NCBI GenBank assembly: GCA_015662865.1
Contig: DQTH01000304.1
Coordinates: 1-36,318, forward strand
Length of the DNA: 36,318 bases
Source: Desulfocapsa sulfexigens
GTDB taxonomy: Bacteria; Desulfobacterota; Desulfobulbia; Desulfobulbales; Desulfocapsaceae
Reading direction: 5' to 3'
Shown: in pieces, positions 13,867-22,386 of the stretch
Numbering within the stretch: the stretch's first letter is position 1
How the letters are laid out: the number at the start of each line of letters is the position of its first letter
The notes under the pieces: model-generated
The model's input: only the letters and a program-made list of their open reading frames with translations
Told to the model about the DNA's origin: nothing
Database searches by the model: none
Program-made: the position numbers and the translations under genes

Positions 13867-16085
13867 TATCCCAGTAAATTGCCGATCTGAAACACGAGCA
13901 CGGATGCAAAAAAAGCAAATGTCGTGTTAAAGGCCATTGAAAAAAATGCCCATTTCCAGGACGCCTCTTTTGCGATGCAGACAACTGTGACAAAACAGGG
14001 CGCATAAAACATAATAAATATTAACGCTGAAACAGCTACAACACTGTTCCAGCTCGGATCTTTAACAAGCCTCTTTCCCAGGGAGTCTGCGTCATCCACA
14101 TCAATATCTCCCATGGAATAAACTGTGCCCAAGGTGGAAATGATAACTTCCTTGGCAGCAAAGCCTCCAAGCATTGCAATGTTTGTCTTCCAGTCAAAAC
14201 CTGCATAAACTGAAACAGGCTCAAAAAAACTGCCAATCCTGCCTGCCACTGAATTACGCAGAGTTAATCCTGACTCTTCCTGCTCGATTTCTTTGAGCCT
14301 GTTTTTAAGTTCCAACGCCTTTTCTGAGAGTACATCTGTATTATCATTGAAATCCATTACTTCGCGTTGCACTGCTTCTGAGTAGCTGTTTGTTATAGTG
14401 TTGCGTGCAGCGTTGAATGTGTCTTGCTCAGATTGTGGGAGGCCTGGAAAGGTCATCAGTGCCCAGAGAAGAATGGAAATACCGAGAATTACTGTTCCCG
14501 CTTTTTTGATATACTGCCATGTTCGTTCCCAGGTATGAATAATAAGGCCGCGAAGTGTTGGAAAACGATAAGGGGGAAGTTCCATGACAAATGGTGTCGC
14601 CTCACCCTTTAATACTGTCATGCGGAGAAATTTTGCTGCAAACAGGGCAACAAGCCAGGCCAGCATGGTAAAGAGAAACATGTAGAGAGCTTTGTGATCG
14701 GCAAAAAAAGCACCAATCAGTAAAACAAGGACCGGCACTTTTGCACCACAGTTCATGAAAGGAACCGTGAGCAGGGTTGCCATTCTTTCTTTGGGTGAGC
14801 GCAGGGTTCTGGTTGCCATGACGCCAGGCACTGCACAGCCGCCTGCAATACCGCCAGACACGATAAATGGCATAACACTTGAACCGTGAAGCCCAAACAT
14901 ACGAAATACCCGATCCATCATGAATGCAACTCGTGCCAGATAGCCGGAATCTTCAAGAATTGCGATTCCAAAAAACATGAACATGATAAGAGGCACGAAA
15001 CCAAGTACACCACCAACACCGTCAATAACTCCTGAGATTACCATTGATTTCAGCATACCGTCGGGCAGGGTGGTCTCGACAATGGCACCAAGCCAGCTAA
15101 AAAGACCTTCCATCCAGGCAACAGGCAGTTCGCTCCAGGAAAAAGTGAACTGGTAAAGCCCGAAAAGAATACCGAGCATAACAAGTGGCCCGAGTAAACG
15201 GTTGGTGAGAACCTTGTCTATCTTATCTGACGTGTACAGGCGGTCCGTATCAAATTTGTGCGTCATCACGCCCTGTCTGATAATAGACTTGATAAATCCA
15301 TATCGATGATCTGCTATGATGGCTTCCGGGTACACATCCATGGTTTTCAGGAGGTGATCAGAGATGGTTCCAACGGTTTGTTCCAGCTGTCTGGCAAGTT
15401 CCTGATCAGCTTCCTGCCCTTTGGTGAGCATCTGGTCGTCATGTTCCAGGTATTTTATTGCTGTGAAGCGCGCATGATATCTTTCTGTAAGAAAAGAAGC
15501 TTTCTCGATTGCAGCAATGATTTCCATGAGAACTTCGTCAAGGTCTTCGCCATACGAAATATCCCTGGGGATCCATTTTTTATCAGAATCAGCAATCCTA
15601 ATAGCCTGCCTGATGAGCTCGTCAGTACCTTTTCCTGACCTGGCAATGATCGGCACGACAGGAATTCCAAGGAGTTCAGCAAGCTTTGCAAATTTAATCT
15701 CAATGCCGCGATCTTTGGCAACATCCATCATGTTCAGGGCTATAACCAGGGGAACGCCCATTTCAAGAAACTGTGTGGTGAGGTAGAGATTTCGTTCAAG
15801 ATTGGACGCGTCTACAATATTAATGACCACGTCAGGTCTTTGCGTTGTCAGAAAATCACGGCTGACGATTTCCTCAACTGAGTAGGCAGTGAGGGAGTAG
15901 GTGCCTGGAAGATCTGTAATGACGATCTCCCGGCCATCATGATTAAAATAACCTTCCTTGTGGTCGACAGTAATTCCGGGATAATTCCCAACGTGCTGTC
16001 TTGCGCCTGTAAGTTTATTGAAAAGGGTTGTTTTGCCGGCATTCGGGTTGCCGGCAAGGGCAACTGTGATAGATTTGTCACTCAT
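13866..16085 (-). CDS. feoB: Ferrous iron transporter FeoB
   Basis: 739 aa from the ATG at 16085. The open frame continues upstream to a GTG at 16172, but that extension overlaps the small Cys-rich gene and reads non-homologous residues. N-terminal G-protein domain: G1 GNPNAGKTT at 12-20, G3 DLPG at 58-61, G4 NMMD at 118-121. A helical GDI-type segment follows, then two Gate-motif membrane halves (SGGIAGGCAVPGVMATRTL and GGFAAKEVIISTLGT) with about 8-10 membrane segments. It imports Fe(II) across the inner membrane. It sits last in a minus-strand group behind feoA2 and the Cys-rich protein. No ribosome site is visible 5' of this ATG, so translation may be coupled to the gene before it. Confidence 0.95.
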   Translation of the reverse strand: MSDKSITVALAGNPNAGKTTLFNKLTGARQHVGNYPGITVDHKEGYFNHDGREIVITDLPGTYSLTAYSVEEIVSRDFLTTQRPDVVINIVDASNLERNLYLTTQFLEMGVPLVIALNMMDVAKDRGIEIKFAKLAELLGIPVVPIIARSGKGTDELIRQAIRIADSDKKWIPRDISYGEDLDEVLMEIIAAIEKASFLTERYHARFTAIKYLEHDDQMLTKGQEADQELARQLEQTVGTISDHLLKTMDVYPEAIIADHRYGFIKSIIRQGVMTHKFDTDRLYTSDKIDKVLTNRLLGPLVMLGILFGLYQFTFSWSELPVAWMEGLFSWLGAIVETTLPDGMLKSMVISGVIDGVGGVLGFVPLIMFMFFGIAILEDSGYLARVAFMMDRVFRMFGLHGSSVMPFIVSGGIAGGCAVPGVMATRTLRSPKERMATLLTVPFMNCGAKVPVLVLLIGAFFADHKALYMFLFTMLAWLVALFAAKFLRMTVLKGEATPFVMELPPYRFPTLRGLIIHTWERTWQYIKKAGTVILGISILLWALMTFPGLPQSEQDTFNAARNTITNSYSEAVQREVMDFNDNTDVLSEKALELKNRLKEIEQEESGLTLRNSVAGRIGSFFEPVSVYAGFDWKTNIAMLGGFAAKEVIISTLGTVYSMGDIDVDDADSLGKRLVKDPSWNSVVAVSALIFIMFYAPCFVTVVCIAKEASWKWAFFSMAFNTTFAFFASVLVFQIGNLLG

Positions 16086-16116
16086 TTGTTTGGAAATTAC
16101 AGAAGTAGTTATGTTA

Positions 16117-16290
16117 TTATTTGTTTGTTTCTCTGCTGTTACAATTTGATACAGAACAGCCACTACAGCCACAACTGCAGGAGATATCCTGCTTGGGATC
16201 TACTGCCTGCTTAACTATATAATACAGTTTTTTCCCTATGAAAAATAGAGCAAGGGCGACAATGAGAACAGTGATGATTGTTTGCCACAT
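16117..16290 (-). CDS. FeoB-associated Cys-rich membrane protein
   Basis: 57 aa. ATG at 16290 with GAGG five nt upstream. One N-terminal membrane helix (about residues 4-20, TIITVLIVALALFFIG), a basic-aromatic juncture KKLYYIVKQ, then a cysteine cluster CSCGCSGC and one further Cys. This is the pattern of the FeoB-associated Cys-rich family (PF12669-like), a small partner often encoded next to feoB and thought to assist or regulate the pore. It ends 31 nt before the feoB start. Confidence 0.85.
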   Translation of the reverse strand: MWQTIITVLIVALALFFIGKKLYYIVKQAVDPKQDISCSCGCSGCSVSNCNSRETNK

Positions 16291-16382
16291 GGGAACCTCA
16301 TAGTTAGGGGCGACTAAACTGCTGGCCGCAAAAAAAAGCAGTGCTTTTCAAGCTACTGCCTGCAAAATTTACTTTTTATTTT

Positions 16383-16694
16383 TTATACTGATTGAACAAT
16401 AATATTATTACTTGTTGTCTGATCCAGGCTGAGCGTTCCGCCGTGAATTTTTAAAAGGCATTGAGAACCTTTTTGAGGACAGATAAGTTCTGCCTCTTCC
16501 CCGGGAAGAACACCAAGTGATGCCATTCTGGCACAGAGTTTTCTGTCTCCGGTAACCTTGCAGATTTTTATTTTACCAGCCTGACAGCTTTCAGAAAGAG
16601 GGCCATGGTGAATTCTGCACTTTTCACTGATGCTGCCTTTTTGTAACTTTCTGGCAAAGCAACTGCATTTTTTATTAAGTTCTTTTAACGTCAT
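16383..16694 (-). CDS. feoA: FeoA-domain protein with Cys-rich N-terminus
   Basis: 103 aa. The SH3-like FeoA domain occupies about residues 38-103 (KICKVTGDRKLCARMASLGVLPGEEAELICP ... GGTLSLDQTTSNNIIV). A 36-residue N-terminal extension carries several cysteines (NKKCSCFARK, EKCRIH, ESC) and could bind a metal. GGAGG lies 7 nt before the ATG. FeoA proteins act in the cytosol on FeoB. It is the first gene after a divergent promoter region shared with the CDF transporter and is probably cotranscribed with the Cys-rich protein and feoB. Confidence 0.85.
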   Translation of the reverse strand: MTLKELNKKCSCFARKLQKGSISEKCRIHHGPLSESCQAGKIKICKVTGDRKLCARMASLGVLPGEEAELICPQKGSQCLLKIHGGTLSLDQTTSNNIIVQSV

Positions 16695-16719
16695 CTATTC
16701 CTCCATGAAAGACAATGTT

Positions 16720-16748
16720 TAGGTACACCAAACTTTATGTCATGTCAA
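16720..16748 (-). promoter_or_regulatory. Possible promoter of feoA2-feoB
   Basis: On the minus strand TTGACA is followed after 17 nt by TACCTA. The -10 box is poor and an overlapping TTGATA/TAAAGT pair is also possible. No clear Fur box was found in the 191-bp gap to the CDF gene. Confidence 0.35.
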
Positions 16749-16885
16749 TAAATTTATCAAGGCAGTGAAGGGCGTTTAAGGTATTAAAAAGGTCTTTTTG
16801 AGAAAATAGTGGATTCTTGAATATATCATGTATATCTGTAACTATAATTTCAACTTCATAGAAGATTACAGCAGGTAAAAGGACC

Positions 16886-18061
16886 ATGTCTAAGGATCAA
16901 TCCAGACAAAAATTAGGAGAGGCCAAAAAAAGGGCTATTGTTTCTATTTGTCTGAATTTTTTTCTGGCAATCGGAAAAGGAACAGCAGGTATACTGTCCG
17001 GTTCGACAGCGCTTCTTGGTGATGCAATTAATTCAACAACAGATGTTTTTGCATCAACGGCTGTATTTGTTGGTATTCTCGTTGCGGGTCGGGAACATCC
17101 GTCTTTTCCCTATGGACTGTATAAAGCTGAAACAGTAGCAGCTCTTGCAACTTCTGTTATTGTTATTCTTGCCGGATATGAAATTGCAAGACAGGCATTA
17201 TTTGGGGTAGCCTCTAATCCTGATGTTTTCATTGCACTGCCTGTGGCCGCAGTTTCTCTGTTACTTTCATTGAGTTTTGGCCTTATTCAACTTCGGGCCG
17301 GCAAAAGGTTGAATTCACCGGCATTAAATGCTGATGCAAAAGATTATCTTGCAGATTCTCTTTCTACAGGCGTTGTTTTGATAAGCCTGATTGCAGTACC
17401 TTTTGGATATAATATTGATCGCTTTGCCGCAGGCATCGTCTCTCTGTTTATCTTTTATGCGGGCGGTCAACTTCTTATCGGAGCGTTGAAAGAGTTACTG
17501 GATGCCTCCATTGACAGGGAAACAGAGCGGAAAATTGTTCGTTTTGTGGAAGAGTATCCACGTATCAGTCGTGTTAAAAAATGTTTCAGTAGAAATGCGG
17601 GCGGAAGATATCTTGTGGATATGGATGTGGAGCTGCATACTCCCTCACACAAAATTGCTGACCTTGTAGCCGATCGTCTTGAGGAAGAGCTGCTTGTTGA
17701 GTTTCCGGGTCTTGTCCTGGCACGTATCAGACCTCATTTTGCTCCTAGCGAATTCACACGCAGAGTGATTCCTGTGAAAAGCCCCGATGGCGAATTCAGT
17801 ATCCAGCACCTTGCTTCAGCGCCATGGTTTCTTGTGGAAACCCATAACCGCGAATCAAAGGAAGTTAAAAAACGACAATTTATTGAAAATCGCTACAGGG
17901 ATGCAAAAAAGAAGAAAGGATTGCTGGTAGGGCGCTGGTTGTTGAGACTGAAACCGGATGAAATAGTATCTGAAGATAGTGAGAGTGTGGCGCTGGCCTT
18001 ACTGAAAGAAGCAGGTGTGGAGGTTGTTCAGCCTTCTTCTGTTACTTCAACCATGATGTGA
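16886..18061 (+). CDS. CDF-family metal efflux transporter with a C-terminal NifX/NifB-like domain
   Basis: 391 aa. Residues 15-210 form the six-helix cation diffusion facilitator core; the metal site reads D46, N49, D53 in helix 2 (GDAINSTTD) and D153, D157 in helix 5 (DAKDYLADS). The usual zinc-type histidines are replaced by Asn/Asp, more like Fe(II)- or Mn(II)-exporting members (inference). Residues 213-290 are the cytoplasmic dimerisation domain (VDMDVELH, RIRPH). Residues about 293-385 (RVIPVKSPDGEFSIQHLASAPWFLVETHN ... GVEVVQ) resemble the dinitrogenase iron-molybdenum cofactor domain. AAAGGA precedes the ATG. It lies antiparallel between two feoA genes and its end overlaps one of them by 34 bp. 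Confidence 0.88.
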   Translation: MSKDQSRQKLGEAKKRAIVSICLNFFLAIGKGTAGILSGSTALLGDAINSTTDVFASTAVFVGILVAGREHPSFPYGLYKAETVAALATSVIVILAGYEIARQALFGVASNPDVFIALPVAAVSLLLSLSFGLIQLRAGKRLNSPALNADAKDYLADSLSTGVVLISLIAVPFGYNIDRFAAGIVSLFIFYAGGQLLIGALKELLDASIDRETERKIVRFVEEYPRISRVKKCFSRNAGGRYLVDMDVELHTPSHKIADLVADRLEEELLVEFPGLVLARIRPHFAPSEFTRRVIPVKSPDGEFSIQHLASAPWFLVETHNRESKEVKKRQFIENRYRDAKKKKGLLVGRWLLRLKPDEIVSEDSESVALALLKEAGVEVVQPSSVTSTMM

Positions 18062-18270
18062 TCGGCTTCATGGTTGCGCAGAGTAAGCGTTCCACCCATT
18101 ACCCGTAAAGCAACGGGATCATATAAAGGAGCGCGACCCTGGATGGTGATTTCAGTGCCGGGAACCAGGCCCATTTCCCTGATTCTTCTACCCAGCTCTC
18201 CACCAACCTTTACGGCTTTTATTGTTCCTGTCTGGTTCTTTGCCATATCTCTGAGATTGATTTCTGCCAT
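18028..18270 (-). CDS. feoA: FeoA protein
   Basis: 80 aa, full-length single FeoA domain: GTIKAVKVGGELGRRIREMGLVPGTEITIQG ... PVALRVMGGTLTLRNHEADHIMV. This is the standard small cytosolic partner of FeoB. AGGAG lies 8 nt before the ATG. Its 3' end overlaps the 3' end of the CDF gene by 34 bp, tail to tail. Upstream on the same strand are a terminator and tRNA-Glu; a separate promoter in the 20-30 bp between them is not obvious, so expression may depend on terminator read-through. Separated from feoA2-feoB by the antiparallel CDF gene. Confidence 0.92.
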   Translation of the reverse strand: MAEINLRDMAKNQTGTIKAVKVGGELGRRIREMGLVPGTEITIQGRAPLYDPVALRVMGGTLTLRNHEADHIMVEVTEEG

Positions 18271-18292
18271 GGTTGTACTCCTGTATTTCTCT

Positions 18293-18336
18293 GCAAAAAA
18301 ACAAAGAAGGCACTTAGAAAAATATTCTAAGTGCCT
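18293..18336 (-). terminator. Terminator downstream of tRNA-Glu
   Basis: On the minus strand AGGCACTTAGAA and TTCTAAGTGCCT form a perfect 12-bp stem with a 5-nt loop, followed by a T-rich run. Confidence 0.88.
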
Positions 18337-18345
18337 GGAAATTCA

Positions 18346-18420
18346 TGGTGACCCCAAGGGGAATCGAACCCCTGTTTACGGCGTGAGAGGCCGTCGTCCT
18401 AACCGCTAGACGATGGGGCC
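18346..18420 (-). tRNA. tRNA-Glu (anticodon CUC)
   Basis: 75 nt including an encoded CCA. Acceptor stem GGCCCCA with TGGGGTC (one G-T pair), T-arm GGGGTTCGATTCCCC, anticodon stem ACGGC/GCCGT around the loop CTCTCAC, which places CUC at positions 34-36. The D-arm TCTAGCGGTTAGGA fits bacterial tRNA-Glu. Confidence 0.95.
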
Positions 18421-18498
18421 ATGATTGCGAGTCTTTTTTACTTGAATGTATGTTCCTTGTCAAGGTTTTGTTCCCGCCAGTCATTTTTTTAAAGAAAT

Positions 18499-19083
18499 TC
18501 ATGAAAGGCGGTGGCTCGTGGCAATTTCAACTCCATATTGTTTGCATTTTGCCATCTCTTCAGGAAGGTTCTGAAGATCCTTGCGTGATTCAAGGTTTCT
18601 GAGCAGCAGTGGTTTTCCATACTCAAGATCGAGTGTGTCGCAGAGACATTTAATGACAAGAATAGGACCATCGAATAATTTTTTTCCATTAGTACTGGCA
18701 CAGGACAGGAGATAACCTCCACGTTTTTCATCTGCTCTGAATCTTTCACCAAGGAGATATTTGCGTGCCCACCTGGCCTGACAGCGATCAATATAAGATT
18801 TTAGCTGTGCGCTGAGCCCATAAAAATAGATAGGACTGACAAAAAACAGGCGATCAGCTTCGTCTGTTTTCAGGTACAGTTCCTCCATGTCATCCAGGAT
18901 TACACAATTACCGCTTGGAGTGCAGCCTCCACATGCCTGACATGGTCTCAGTTGAAGGTCGTTTAAGTGGATAAATTCCACACTGTTCCCGGCTGTCTGT
19001 AACAATCCTTCGGCCACTGCTTTTGCCATGGTTTCAGAATTACCGTTTTTATGCGGACTGCCAAGTAGAAAGAGATTACGCAT
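18499..19083 (-). CDS. NADPH-dependent FMN reductase / iron-sulfur flavoprotein family
   Basis: 194 aa from the ATG at 19083, preceded by AAGGAG; a longer reading back to 19182 lies inside malQ. Flavodoxin-like fold: the phosphate-binding loop GSPHKNGNSETMAKA (residues 6-20), the cysteine motif CQACGGCTPSGNC at about 50-62, and SPIYFYGLSAQLKSYIDR near 86-103. The cysteine motif matches the iron-sulfur flavoprotein type of anaerobes, which would carry FMN and an Fe-S cluster, but some members use it otherwise. Probably an electron-transfer or oxidant-reducing enzyme in the cytosol. Starts within the malQ stop region (8-nt overlap), so translationally coupled. Confidence 0.82.
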   Translation of the reverse strand: MRNLFLLGSPHKNGNSETMAKAVAEGLLQTAGNSVEFIHLNDLQLRPCQACGGCTPSGNCVILDDMEELYLKTDEADRLFFVSPIYFYGLSAQLKSYIDRCQARWARKYLLGERFRADEKRGGYLLSCASTNGKKLFDGPILVIKCLCDTLDLEYGKPLLLRNLESRKDLQNLPEEMAKCKQYGVEIATSHRLS

Positions 19084-20647
19084 CGGTTTTCTCCTTTTCG
19101 TTATTTTTATTGTCTGGTTGTGTTTGTTGCGGCAGGCGTCCAAACAGTTCGCACTGATTATAAAGCCAGCCTGATATGTCATCTGTTAGAAAGCGGGGCG
19201 CACAGCGCCATGCCCAGTTGCCTTTTTTGCTGCCCGGACTGTTCATCTTGCAGTCGTTTCCAAAGCCGAGGATATCCTGGAGTGGGAATATTGCATAACG
19301 GCTGATTGAAGAGAGTGCGAGATGAATGAGATCTTTGTGGATTTCAGAGTCTTCATTGAGCCTGTGGTTGCAGTATTGTAAGAGTGTCTTTCTTGTCTCA
19401 TCTGTTAGTTGGTTACTTAAATACCAGCCAACAGTTGTGTCATTATCATGTGTGCCTGTGTATATAACGCTATTGGGGCTGGTAAAGTTAAACGGGAGAA
19501 AGCTGTTTTTCACATTGCCATCAAAGGCAAATTGTAAAACTTTCATACCGGGAAAATTCAAAGCATCACGAAGAGCAGTTACTTCAGGTGTTATCTCTCC
19601 AAGATCTTCTGCAATTATCTGAAGTGGACCAAGTTGCCTGTAGATCTCCTGGAAAAAGTGAATGCCAGGTCCTTTGACCCATTTTCCATTTATTGCGGTT
19701 TTATGTGTTGATGGAATGGACCAGTAAGCCTCAAAACCTCTGAAATGATCAATCCTTGCTATATCAACAAGGGTGAAGATTGTCCGGAATCGTTCAGTCC
19801 ACCAGGAATAAAGTTTCGTAACAATACGCTGGTCAGAGCTGCCCCATTGGTAGAGGGGGTTGCCCCATCGCTGACCTGTTTTGGAAAAGTAGTCTGGTGG
19901 GACTCCGGCGACATTAACGGGCGCATGGGTTTTTTTGTCGAGTGCAAAAATAGATTGATTTGCCCATACATCAACACTGTCCCATCCAACATAGATGGGG
20001 ATATCGCCAATGAGCCTAATGTGTTTTTCCTTGGCTTTCTTTCGAAGTTCCTGCCATTGACTGAAAAAGATGAACTGTTCAAAGGCAAAATACTCCATTT
20101 GGGAAGAGTGTGTTTTTTCTTTATGCTCAAGAGCTGCATGATTACGGCAGGCCAGCTCTTTGGGCCAGTCAAACCATCCTTTCTGGTTGTACTCCTCTTT
20201 CAAAACCTTAAAAAGACAATAATCTCGTAGCCAGACAGTCCGTTTTTTGAACTGAAGGAATGAATCTTTTGTCGTGTCAAAGCGTTTGAATGCAAGCCTG
20301 AGGTGTTGAGTTTTGAAGCTGATAACTTCTTTAAATCTGGTCTGGTACTCAGAAAATTGAGGTACGTTGAGATCCTGTTCTTTGAGAAGTCCGTTTTTCA
20401 CAAGCAGATCTAGGGAGATAAGAAGGGGGGAGCCGGCAAAGGCTGATGTGCTCATATACGGTGAGTTGTCAAAAATAGGATTTGTCGGCCCTGTGGGCAG
20501 AAATTGCCAGAGCGATTGACCTGAGCCTTCAAGGAAATCAAGAAAACCATATGCAGAGTAGCCTATGTCCCCAATTCCATGGGGAGAGGGGAGTGAGGAG
20601 ATATGAGCAAGAATGCCACTTGCCCGTTTGCATGTCGGTGTTGTCAT
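19076..20647 (-). CDS. malQ: 4-alpha-glucanotransferase MalQ
   Basis: 523 aa, normal for bacterial GH77 enzymes. Start MTTPTCKRASGILAHISSLPSPHGIGDIG is typical. Catalytic motifs: ARIDHFRGFEAYW carrying the nucleophile Asp, IIAEDLGEITPEV with the acid/base Glu, and TGTHDNDTTVGW with the third carboxylate. DVWANQSIFALDKK and PVNVAGVPPDYFSKTGQRWGNPLY are further family blocks. It rearranges alpha-1,4-glucans, probably in glycogen use. A short Lys/Glu-rich tail ends the protein. No other glycogen gene is in the window. The downstream flavoprotein gene overlaps its stop. Confidence 0.93.
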   Translation of the reverse strand: MTTPTCKRASGILAHISSLPSPHGIGDIGYSAYGFLDFLEGSGQSLWQFLPTGPTNPIFDNSPYMSTSAFAGSPLLISLDLLVKNGLLKEQDLNVPQFSEYQTRFKEVISFKTQHLRLAFKRFDTTKDSFLQFKKRTVWLRDYCLFKVLKEEYNQKGWFDWPKELACRNHAALEHKEKTHSSQMEYFAFEQFIFFSQWQELRKKAKEKHIRLIGDIPIYVGWDSVDVWANQSIFALDKKTHAPVNVAGVPPDYFSKTGQRWGNPLYQWGSSDQRIVTKLYSWWTERFRTIFTLVDIARIDHFRGFEAYWSIPSTHKTAINGKWVKGPGIHFFQEIYRQLGPLQIIAEDLGEITPEVTALRDALNFPGMKVLQFAFDGNVKNSFLPFNFTSPNSVIYTGTHDNDTTVGWYLSNQLTDETRKTLLQYCNHRLNEDSEIHKDLIHLALSSISRYAIFPLQDILGFGNDCKMNSPGSKKGNWAWRCAPRFLTDDISGWLYNQCELFGRLPQQTQPDNKNNEKEKTDA

Positions 20648-21001
20648 GATGTTTTCAATATGTTGATATTCATTAACAATATTATTGATAAAGTATTATC
20701 TTCAGGCGCACCTGGCGATTTCGGCAGGCAGACACAATTAGGAATGCCTAATAAAAATGGGTACATGAACATTTGTCGCGATTTGGAGACGATATTTATT
20801 TGCCTTTTGTTGTTTTGTGTATTACTTTTTAAAATTCGAGAACTTTGCATCCGGGCAGCATTTTGGCTGCCATTTTTTATTTGTGGCACTGTAATCTTCT
20901 CGTTTCAACATTGACGACAATTTACTGTATTAAAGAAGAAAAAACTCTTTTTTTAATATTTATATTGGCATTTTCAAGTTAAGTAAAGGAGCGTTCTCCC
21001 T
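20648..21001. other. 354-bp gap between divergent malQ and the sigma-factor gene
   Basis: Short open frames on both strands here have low-complexity, non-protein-like translations and no ribosome sites, so none is called. A small hairpin TTAGG-AATG-CCTAA lies near 20740 and a terminator at 20854-20878. The terminator on the plus strand has no known gene before it, which leaves room for a short untranslated RNA, but no promoter is clear. AAGGAG near 20985 belongs to the sigma gene. Confidence 0.5.
20854..20878 (+). terminator. Intrinsic terminator with no identified gene upstream
   Basis: GGCAGC-ATTTTG-GCTGCC followed by ATTTTTTAT on the plus strand. It lies about 125 nt before the sigma gene; what it terminates is unknown. 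Confidence 0.65.
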
Positions 21002-22336
21002 GTGCAGGCCGAACTCAAAGATAATCTCCTCAAGGCAGGAAAGAATGAAGGATGTATCAGCTTTACAGAGCTTAACAAAATTCTTCCTGACGAAATCAAA
21101 GACCCCGCCGCAATTGAGAAAGTGTTTAACTTTCTTGGTGACAACAATATTGAAATCGTTACCCAAGAGGGTAAGACCGGCGAGAAACGGACTCTGTCCG
21201 GTGAAGTATGGGAACAACATTCAGATTCTGCTGAAGGCGTAGCCCTTGACGAATCTGGAGTAACCACCCCGGAAGATGAAGCCCATGACGGTGAAGAAAC
21301 CACTACTACCTACCTGAGAGAAATGGGTCGTTTTGATCTTCTGACTCCTGAAGAAGAGGCAAAATATTCCAAGACCATCAGGCAGGGTTTCGAATCCATC
21401 ATTGAAGCCATCAGGATTGACCAGTCCGGAGTTAAAGATCTCGATCTTTTGCGGTCCCGCATTGCACTCTGGGAAAAAAGAGATCCCACTTTAAAGCCTA
21501 AAAAGCAGCAGCTTAATTTTATGCGTTACAGTGTGACAAGCGCTGCAAAAAAATATGATAAGTGCCGGGATCTCATTGAACTTCAGACCATGCTCGAGGC
21601 ATATTCCCGTTCCATTGAGATCGCCAAAGACTGTATGATTCGTGCGAATCTGCGTCTGGTCGTCTCCATTGCCAAAAGATATATGCATCAGGGACTGACC
21701 CTTGCAGATCTGATTCAGGAAGGAAATCTTGGGCTCATGCGTGCCGTCTTCCGTTTTGATTATACAAAGGGCAATAAGTTTTCCACTTATGCCTCATGGT
21801 GGATCCGACAGGCCATAACCCGTGCTATCCTTGATAAGACAAGGACCATCAGGTTACCTGTTCATTTTCTGGAACTGAGAAGCCAGTTTTTCAAAGCTTT
21901 TTATGCTCTCTATAAAGAACTTGGCAGAGAACCGACACCACTTGAGATTTCCAAGAATACTGATCTTCCAATGGATAAGATTCTGGCTATTCTTGAGGCA
22001 TCAAGAGAGCCGATTTCTCTGGAGACTCCGGTTGGTGATGATGATTCCACCCTGGGTGATTTCCTTGAAAATCAGGAATCCCAGTCGCCATATGAAGCGG
22101 TGCAGAATCGTGAGCTTTCCGGTAGGGTGGAGGAAATTCTTTCCACCTTAAGTGAAAGGGAAGAAAAAATTATCCGTCTTCGTTTCGGGATTGGTGAAAA
22201 AGCCGAATATACTCTTGAGGAAATCGGAAAACGCTTCAATGTTTCCCGTGAGCGTATTCGACAGATTGAAAAGAAGGCCCTGAATCGCCTTCGTCACTCA
22301 AGCCGCCGTGATAAACTGAAATTCTTCTTAGATTAA
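21002..22336 (+). CDS. rpoD: RpoD-type RNA polymerase sigma factor (short form)
   Basis: 444 aa, starting at a GTG with AAGGAG about 11 nt upstream. Region 1.1 (1-55, [22 protein letters not shown]), an acidic spacer (about 70-100), region 1.2 (102-133, [20 protein letters not shown]), region 2 (about 213-283, including [23 protein letters not shown] and [15 protein letters not shown]), region 3 and region 4 (380-436, [16 protein letters not shown] ... [28 protein letters not shown]). Having region 1.1 makes it a group 1-like factor, but at 444 aa it lacks most of the non-conserved insert of the usual 580-600 aa deltaproteobacterial RpoD, and it is not next to dnaG. It could be the main factor or a second paralogue. 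It ends in a strong terminator. Confidence 0.85.
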   Translation: MQAELKDNLLKAGKNEGCISFTELNKILPDEIKDPAAIEKVFNFLGDNNIEIVTQEGKTGEKRTLSGEVWEQHSDSAEGVALDESGVTTPEDEAHDGEETTTTYLREMGRFDLLTPEEEAKYSKTIRQGFESIIEAIRIDQSGVKDLDLLRSRIALWEKRDPTLKPKKQQLNFMRYSVTSAAKKYDKCRDLIELQTMLEAYSRSIEIAKDCMIRANLRLVVSIAKRYMHQGLTLADLIQEGNLGLMRAVFRFDYTKGNKFSTYASWWIRQAITRAILDKTRTIRLPVHFLELRSQFFKAFYALYKELGREPTPLEISKNTDLPMDKILAILEASREPISLETPVGDDDSTLGDFLENQESQSPYEAVQNRELSGRVEEILSTLSEREEKIIRLRFGIGEKAEYTLEEIGKRFNVSRERIRQIEKKALNRLRHSSRRDKLKFFLD

Positions 22337-22344
22337 ATTAAATT

Positions 22345-22350
22345 TATAAT
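22345..22350 (+). promoter_or_regulatory. Possible -10 box for the menaquinone operon
   Basis: TATAAT directly after the sigma-factor gene stop; the -35 position at 17 bp (22322-22327) reads TTCTTC, which is poor. If used, transcription would begin near 22357, just before the hairpin at 22359. Confidence 0.3.
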
Positions 22351-22358
22351 AGGAACCG

Positions 22359-22386
22359 GCCGGGAGACTCTCCCGGCTTTTTTTTT
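22359..22386 (+). terminator. Strong terminator of the sigma-factor gene, abutting the mqnE start
   Basis: GCCGGGAG-ACT-CTCCCGGC, a perfect 8-bp GC-rich stem, followed by nine T residues. The last T is immediately followed by the ATG of mqnE. Confidence 0.93.

Noticed and set aside
13800-13880. Plus-strand peptide reading QTAVGIGMMSGVVPGIMLSQ, first thought to be the end of a lost riboswitch-controlled membrane protein
   Set aside because: It is simply the translation of the 14-bp hairpin at 13834-13866 and has no start.
16086-16172. 29-residue N-terminal extension of FeoB from a GTG
   Set aside because: It overlaps the coding sequence of the Cys-rich membrane protein and is not FeoB-like; the start at 16085 fits the family.
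19745-20230. 161-codon plus-strand frame inside malQ
   Set aside because: Antisense shadow of a well supported glucanotransferase gene.
20603-20914. 103-codon plus-strand frame before the sigma gene
   Set aside because: Begins within malQ antisense and ends past a terminator; hydrophobic, low-information translation.
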